DNA from: Macrobrachium rosenbergii
Taxonomy: Eukaryota > Arthropoda > Malacostraca > Decapoda > Palaemonidae
Reading direction: 5' to 3'
DNA: 64,000 bases
Assembly: GCF_040412425.1 (NCBI RefSeq)
Contig: NC_089792.1
Location: forward strand, 20,440,789 to 20,504,788
Positions 55,171-64,000 of the stretch are shown one piece after another. How positions within the stretch are numbered: the first letter of the stretch is position 1; each line of letters begins with the position of its first letter. Both the position numbers and the translations under genes were made by a program. The notes beneath the pieces are model-generated. The model did no database searches and had not been told where the DNA came from. It was given only the letters and a program-made list of their open reading frames with translations.

Positions 55171-56495
55171 GAGGAATATGGGAAGGAATCGTGTGAGAAT
55201 ATTTCGACATGTTCTTTTGATTGTTGATATTATGGCAATTTACAGTAGCTGTCTTGATACGTTGTGGGATTCGTTAATCTTCAAAACTGCAAGCTTCGCA
55301 TTACCCTAATTGATGTAATCTGCCAACTTTTAAAGGGATTGGCCAATAATGTACCTTCAGAGTAAGGTTCCTTTCTTTTCCCCCTTTTTTTCATGTTTCC
55401 ATTATTAAGGCTGGAGTAGATTACAACGTTCTGTCTCTTATCCCATCAACTCCGGCATTAAAAAATATAGTCTTGTTGGCTTACGTTGACAGTAGTAATG
55501 GATCCGGAGGGTGTGATATGCTAGGAGGTTTGATACTTACATCTGACAATGTGGTTATTTTATAGGTTTTGTTTATTTGTTTTATATGTTTGTTGGCAAG
55601 ATGACGCAAAACTGTAAACTTTTAGGAAATTTTAGCATCAACTGCTTAAATTTGAGGAATAAAATTCTAGCTTTTGGGTAGGTGAAACATTTTTATTATT
55701 GGGCTTCTCAGATTTGTGTCAAATGGTCCAGACTGTAATAAACCGATATGGTGAATAGCGTTACTGTAGAGTATAGTAAGTAAAAAAGTTTAACATTATT
55801 TCGTCATTGAAAGGTGGTGATTTTTCTGTGGAAAATATAACGCTAACGTTAGTAAAGAAAGCAACTTTGGGAGACTTATTTGTTTGACCTTGTTTCAGAT
55901 GTTCAAAATCTGACGTGTACTGCAGCTTATTACACATTTCGACAACCGAATTCAATCATGACCTGACGACTGGCAAGGAAGAGTGAGATATTTAGAGACT
56001 GGAATGTAAAGGAAAAAGGGTCTTGCTGGTGATTCGCGGTTTCTCGACACAATTTTTAATATTTTTTTTTTAGATATTTGCTAAGCTTACAAGGCTTCAG
56101 ATGTCAGTACCATGATGGTCTAGCAGTTATCCATTGGGCATTTGATTTTCCTACAGGTCAAGGTTAAAATAAATTCGAATAGATTCGGAAAATAAATGTT
56201 GAGGTAAAAGATCAAATGTTTTTAACTTGCTACTGTGTTGTATGCATATGTACTGTAGTGGGTTACATCCTTTCTATCAGACAACAAAGAGTGGCTGTAT
56301 ATAGCAAGAAGGTCCAGTTATCCTGGGATTCTGGGTTACAAGGGGCTTCTGTCTCTTCACCCAGTACGAGATAATTAAAGGGAAGGTAGTCAGAGAAATG
56401 CCCTAGCCAAACTACTACATCGATTCAAGATACAATTAAACAATTTCAAGAGTCACCCCTCATATTTTTTCTGTACATGTGGGAACTTTGAACTT
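55171..56495. other. Non-coding DNA
   Basis: No gene or repeat recognised in about 1.3 kb. Confidence 0.4.
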
Positions 56496-56640
<145 letters not shown>

Positions 56641-56751
56641 TATGTATATATACACATGTATATAAAGTGTTATTGCTCAGATTATATAGAAGGATTATAT
56701 TAGGATCACACAATCCAGCATGGAGGACACTGAACGGCCTACTTATCAGTA

Positions 56752-56849
56752 TTATTTCTGAGGTCGAGCGTATTGGATATTAAACGACATTTGTGGCTTA
56801 ATGTTTGTATATATAAAACTACGGTGATATAATAAAAAATATTTAATTT

Positions 56850-56850
<1 letters not shown>
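56752..56850 (+). repeat. SINE-like shared tail, copy with GAGCG block
   Basis: GAGGTCGAGCGTATTGGATA, TTAAACGACATTTGTGGCTT, AATGTTTGTATATATAAAAC, GGTGATATAATAAAAAATAT in order. It matches the minus strand of 50613-50690 closely and ends in (TA)n. Confidence 0.7.
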
Positions 56851-56910
<60 letters not shown>

Positions 56911-56916
56911 TTATCA

Positions 56917-56994
<78 letters not shown>
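56851..56994. repeat. (TA)n array
   Basis: TA with a TACATATATTATCATATA interruption near 56900-56920. Confidence 0.97.

Positions 56995-59709
<2,715 letters not shown>

Positions 59710-59792
<83 letters not shown>
59710..59792. repeat. (TTA)n microsatellite
   Basis: About 27 TTA units, 83 bp. Confidence 0.98.
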
Positions 59793-59793
<1 letters not shown>

Positions 59794-60589
59794 GGTAGAT
59801 GAATCCGTTTCATATGGAAGAAGCCTACTGGCGTCTTTTACTTGAAATTCAAACTTCCAAAGATGATTGTGATCATTTGAGAGAAATTACAGAAGATAAT
59901 AGGAAATACAGATATTAGAAAAAAAGATAAATTAACATAGATGAAAATATCTTCTTCGCGTTTCTGGGGTAAAGGTTTGAATAAACATTGATATGAGTCT
60001 ACCTACGTACACATCCTATAAACTTAATACTTAAGGTCTCTCACATTCTTTAAAACTACAACTTCTAATAACACCAAGCGTATGAGCTGTTATTTTTATG
60101 GTAACGTTGACGGAAGGTATGTTGCCTTGAACATATCATACCCTTAGGAAGTATCCTGTGAGGTACAAATATACAACAAAAATTACATGAGTTTTAACAA
60201 GGAAACCGTGTCTATAGAAGGAGTTCTACTGGCACCAATGTAAAAATGGACCTAACATCAAAACTGATTAACATGAAACACAACTAAAATTAAACCATCT
60301 TAACCTCTTTTTAAAATCCTCATTGTTTTCTCACACATGGATGTATTTTCAAGAACAGGAGAACCCGTTAGCAAGCAAGGTCGATTGTTTGTAGGTCAAG
60401 AACCTACAAAACTTGTGGGTCAATCAGGATTGTTTTCCTTGTGTTTTCTTAACTCTATATGAATCAGGTAAAGTTGAATTTGAAGTAATATACACTGGTG
60501 GTAGTTCTTGTATGATTTCAAAGAATGCTCATGATTATTTTATTAAAGTTAGCAATAGCTTTATGCAATAGATAGCTTCATGTTTCTAT
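59793..60589. other. Non-coding DNA
   Basis: An 8 bp hairpin TTGTAGGT/ACCTACAA lies near 60390-60410. May include more of the adjoining piggyBac relic. Confidence 0.35.
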
Positions 60590-60800
60590 GTATGTTTCTT
60601 GTCTGCGAGTAATTCTGATTATCAGTAGTGACACTTGTGCTAATGGTAATGTTTCAGGAACTCCGTTGCGGGCAATTTGCTTTGAACTGAGATTAAAACC
60701 CAATACAAACTTTATTCCACATTCAACAGCCTTATTGTCCATGTATTGTTTGAATGGACATCTGACTCTTGAAACAGTTTGGATGGCAGCAAGCTTGTCT
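60590..60800 (-). pseudogene. Possible piggyBac-type transposase fragment
   Basis: A minus-strand open frame of 79 codons (60578-60817) contains VRCPFKQYMDNKAVECGIKF. In piggyBac-type transposases the block after the second catalytic Asp reads like GR.PFKQYMP.KP.K.GIK. The normally conserved Pro/Lys positions are partly changed. Neighbouring sequence on both sides has lost its frame, and TTAA-flanked ends cannot be identified. Confidence 0.5.
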
Positions 60801-60817
60801 ATCATCTTTCTCAGCAA

Positions 60818-61498
60818 ACATTAGGCAGCACATTGTATCAAAAAACAGAAGAGCCTTTCTGTTACAGGGGAGACCCAAAGTGTTAGCTCCGAATTTCAGA
60901 TGTCGTAACATGATTATCTGATCATGCTGCTGACATCACAAACACTTCTATGAGGACCTTCATTTGAGTGGTTGAGGTGTGGCTTTGTAGTACACTTTAT
61001 TGCTTGAGTTTAGCTGCAAGTGTTTCAGGCTATTTGTAGGTTTGCTGAGCAAGGTGATTATAAAATGCATCATCAAAAAACAAGTCAAGGAATTCCCCTG
61101 GCATGTGACGCTGAATGGCCGAAAATTCCCCAGTGCCTGGCTTGGCAGCCTAAATTTCATAAAATCAGTCAGTCCTGGCATGTGACCTGTTGGTCCTTTA
61201 TTCTTATTACCCTTTGGATCTTTTGAATATCTCCATGGCCTTATTGCCAGTGGATATGTAAGCTAAACGATGTTGTTAACTCATGTTAGTTGTTTCTGAC
61301 ATATGGTGGTTCCTTGGTTTCAGCGACTTACGTCCTCTTGCGCTTTCCTTGTGCGTGGACTCTTCTTAACTGTTTGTGCCACAGGTTCCTGCTTTTCCCC
61401 TTGAAAGGAGTTGCTCCGAAAACTATACTTTGCTTATGTTGAGCTATAATGTAGCTAATCTTGTGGCCTTCTGTATGCTGGAAGTGACAAATATTCGC
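60818..61498. other. Non-coding DNA
   Basis: Short open frames on both strands (60960-61226) with no recognised motif; could be further decayed transposon. Confidence 0.35.
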
Positions 61499-61740
61499 AA
61501 CTACTACTGAATTCAGAACCGATGAAGTTTTTCAGCAACAACTTTTATCAAAGCATCGGATAAAGCTAAAGTTGGCAAGTGTATATTTATAACCCTACCT
61601 AATTTTTGCAAGTATTATTTAAAAGTTCGATAGTTTTGATATTTATAGATAAAAAACCGATGCCGGGACCGAGAAAATCACAACAAGGATTAAAACAATT
61701 CGTGACGTAAACATATGACGTTAAAATCCGCCCATCCACC
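61499..61740 (+). repeat. Left terminal inverted repeat
   Basis: Shares with the complement of 63181-63432 the ordered words ATTCAGA.CCGATGAA, AAGCATCGGATAAA, AGTGTATAT, TATAACCCTAC, TGCAAGT.TTATTTA, AAAATC.CA and TGACGT.AAC.TATGACGT. Confidence 0.8.
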
Positions 61741-61906
61741 AGTTTTCGGTGAATGGATGTATTGTTTAAAGAATTTAGGCTTCGACAAATTCGATAATGG
61801 CCAGCAGGTATGGAATTGTCCCCGTGGTTGCAAGATTTGCATTTGTGCCACGGCTTACCACTTTGTAAAGCTTGAGAAGACCTGTGGCAAGATTTACTCA
61901 GTGTGA
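61715..61906 (+). CDS. Small open frame, unrecognised, inside the TIR element
   Basis: 63 codons overlapping the inner edge of the left repeat. It contains CPRGCKICICATAYHFVKL with four cysteines, but they do not match a zinc-finger spacing I know. It may be a transposon exon or chance. Confidence 0.25.
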   Translation: MTLKSAHPPVFGEWMYCLKNLGFDKFDNGQQVWNCPRGCKICICATAYHFVKLEKTCGKIYSV

Positions 61907-61931
61907 ATAGGTAATTATTTCTTGGTGGGTA

Positions 61932-62102
61932 ATGGTTCTTGGCCACCCCAAAAGTGCAGGAGCTGTTAGACAACACGTCATTTTGAGGAAGAGTTTGAAA
62001 TACATTATCCATGAGAGCGTGGGACCAGTCATTATTGATCTCAACGATGAAAACGTGGATGATTATTTTCCTAAAAGTGACGACGACGAAGACATTTTGT
62101 AA
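61932..62102 (+). CDS. Small acidic-tailed open frame, unrecognised, inside the TIR element
   Basis: 56 codons from ATG 61932 to TAA 62100-62102. A basic first half (SAGAVRQHVILRKSLKY) leads into an acidic end (DLNDENVDDYFPKSDDDEDI). Such charge-biased tails are common in real proteins and less usual in chance frames of AT-rich DNA. It could be the last exon of a decayed transposase. Confidence 0.3.
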   Translation: MVLGHPKSAGAVRQHVILRKSLKYIIHESVGPVIIDLNDENVDDYFPKSDDDEDIL

Positions 62103-62746
62103 ATTAATTATGTATAGTGTTAGATGTTTTATTTGTACCTCTAAAACATATCTATTAAAAACACAGTGATTATAACAATATGTTCCTCATTCAAACTGAT
62201 TTCAATATATTTTCCTTTCCATGCATATCAATATAAATCGTGTTACATTTGATTGATATTGAAGCAGGTAAATAATCTTGAGCTTGCCCTCAAAATCTTG
62301 ACTCCTACCAGTACCTTTTATTTGCAGCGAGTATACAAGCTGTTTGTGTTATATGATATAAATAAAAACCAAGAAAAATAACAATGGGTTACATTAACTG
62401 AAATAAAACAATGGCGTTGACTTTACAACTCTAACAATTGAGGGAAATGAGGCATCATTGCTTTTCATTTAAATTCTACTTCTAGTGACTGCTCCTGACA
62501 TGCTGCAAACAGAAGGCTATAGTGTCAAAACCTGAGATAAACAAAATGGATTGTCTTTTTGTATTCCCGCCCTGAATAGATGTAGATCTAACAAATGAGC
62601 TATAGACTGGTTCATTATGTGGATGAACTACTTACACTGAATTATTTGTAAAGTAGAAACAATACGAATATCAAGAAAATGGAAGAAATCCAAGCTAACA
62701 ACTTAGTCTAACAACTGCTGTGGAAGTTGCAATGAAACCTCCACAA

Positions 62747-62808
<62 letters not shown>
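62747..62808. repeat. (AAT)n microsatellite
   Basis: About 20 units inside the TIR element. Confidence 0.98.
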
Positions 62809-62810
<2 letters not shown>

Positions 62811-63134
62811 TTATTGAGAATGATAATGCTATCAAGGGACGATGACAAATCCTGCTCGCCATCATTGATATCGCTGAAGCCTTGTATGGGTATTAAAAGG
62901 CCAAGAGAGACAAGGTCTACCCAATTGGATGTCGTTGCCTCCTGCCTGGAGTAACTATGTGGATGACATATCTTCGAGGTAACTATGCTCATTGGGTTCA
63001 CCTGCTGATGCAATAAGGAAGTAGACAAAGCTCCACCTACATGGGATATTTGGGGAAAGTGAGCAAACCTTCCCTTTCTCTTGGTCTTGGGTGCTAATAT
63101 CAATTGTGAATATGCCATCGCCAAGTGGGCAGAG

Positions 63135-63183
63135 CCACAGTGAAGAGACGTTTTCCCCATATGTAAACTTCTCTTCACTGTGG
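63135..63183. other. Perfect 14 bp hairpin
   Basis: 63135-63148 (CCACAGTGAAGAGA) pairs perfectly with 63170-63183 around a 21-base loop. It lies at the inner edge of the right terminal repeat. Confidence 0.85.
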
Positions 63184-63432
63184 GTGGAGCCTATGACGTC
63201 ATAGGTTAACGTCATTATTGTGTTCAAAACCCTTACCTGCGATTTTGATGGCTCTGGCATAGAAACCCACTTTTACTCTGGTAAGTACCAGAACTATTGA
63301 ACTTAGGTAGTAAATAACACTTGCAATAATTAGTAGGGTTATAAAATATACACTTTTTCACCTTTATCCGATGCTTTGATAAAAGGTGTTGCCGAAAAAC
63401 CGTGTTTCATCGGCTCTGAATCCCATAGTAGG
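63181..63432 (-). repeat. Right terminal inverted repeat
   Basis: Inverted partner of 61499-61740. Its outer end on the minus strand reads CCTACTATGGGATTCAGAGC. Confidence 0.8.
63190..63205. promoter_or_regulatory. CRE-like perfect palindrome
   Basis: CCTATGACGTCATAGG is a 16 bp perfect palindrome centred on TGACGTCA, the CREB/ATF consensus. The left repeat has only TATGACGTTA at the matching place, so the palindrome is specific to the right end. Confidence 0.5.
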
Positions 63433-63523
63433 TAAGTAATGCACTGATTAGGTCAATAAGGATACAGTGGATTATAATGGCAAGTACCATATACATATGT
63501 ACACACACGCACACACATATATA

Positions 63524-63733
<210 letters not shown>

Positions 63734-64000
63734 AGAGTAGAGGTTACTACCATTACAGATAGCAGCTATCAAACCTTATTATCAGAGCCAACCATTTGAT
63801 TTATTCATTAGACTTAACGGCAAAAATATACGGCATCCCTATCACACCCCACTCTTGGTTAGTAGGTATGTACCGTACGTTCTTAATTTACAGAAATGCC
63901 TATTGAATTTTGTATTGGAATATCTCAAAAATTAGTTAACCGAACTGAATTTACCACTAACTGGCGCTTGAGCTGTGGAGTGAACTAAGTTCATTTTTAA
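63734..64000. other. Non-coding DNA
   Basis: No feature recognised up to the window edge. Confidence 0.4.

Larger units (their letters stand above)
61499..63432. mobile_element. Unassigned DNA transposon with ~245 bp terminal inverted repeats
   Basis: 61499-61740 and 63181-63432 are inverted copies along their full length, including a 23 bp identical core (61549-61571, around CAAAGCATCGG). The interior is 1.44 kb and has two small plus-strand frames and an (AAT)n tract. No transposase motif is recognised, so it is probably non-autonomous. Target duplication and superfamily are not determined. Confidence 0.75.

Noticed and set aside
61599..62012. 137-codon minus-strand frame in the TIR element
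   Set aside because: Overlaps the terminal repeat, shows no domain, and competes with plus-strand frames; treated as chance.
62708..63260. Minus-strand frames of 156 and 101 codons
   Set aside because: One ends in Ile runs from the (AAT)n array and both include the terminal repeat; no recognised motif.

Overview
The window looks like intergenic or deep intronic DNA of a decapod crustacean, probably a shrimp. Three things suggest this: dozens of very long (TA)n and (CT)n/(AG)n arrays; several interspersed repeats that I recognise from memory as common in shrimp sequence (about 10850-11232, 42783-43090, 53450-53640); and decayed arthropod-type transposon proteins. There is no bacterial-style gene organisation, no rRNA, no CRISPR and no intact host gene. 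Most long reading frames are (TA)n translated as Tyr-Ile or (CT)n translated as Ser-Leu.

Layout. 1-2.1 kb: two minisatellites, then a (TA)n tract. 2.1-9.1 kb: a complete but non-autonomous LTR retrotransposon of about 7.0 kb. It has two ~912 bp LTRs, a primer-binding site, a frameshifted gag and protease, a polypurine tract and no room for reverse transcriptase or integrase. It sits inside a (TA)n array. 9.1-18 kb: microsatellites, a LINE remnant, a known decapod repeat and a foldback element. 18.0-18.5 kb: one end of a PIF/Harbinger element. 18.9-19.9 kb: a nested inverted-repeat cluster resembling Penelope-like terminal repeats. 20-35 kb: LINE fragments on both strands at 23.2, 26.6, 27.3-28.1, 30.5 and 34.1 kb, and several dispersed repeat families. 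35-49 kb: very microsatellite-rich, with copies of SINE-like repeats. 49.6-54.2 kb: the densest structured region, with a tRNA-like repeat, a 600 bp head-to-head mariner palindrome, a foldback with a tRNA-like loop, a possible solo LTR, a unit with internal ~118 bp tandem repeats, and two large foldbacks. 54.9 kb: another LINE fragment. 60.6 kb: a possible piggyBac fragment. 61.5-63.4 kb: an unassigned DNA transposon of about 1.9 kb with ~245 bp terminal inverted repeats.

No set of genes works together here. What unites the window is repeat biology: many elements abut (TA)n tracts, and several families are present as inverted pairs. No undescribed protein-coding system is visible. The best candidates for something new are the structured repeats: the SINE-like tail shared by different heads, the foldback carrying a tRNA-like loop, the palindromic mariner derivative, the hairpin cluster at 19.6 kb and the long-TIR element at 61.5 kb. 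All family names rest on recognition by eye, without database searches.
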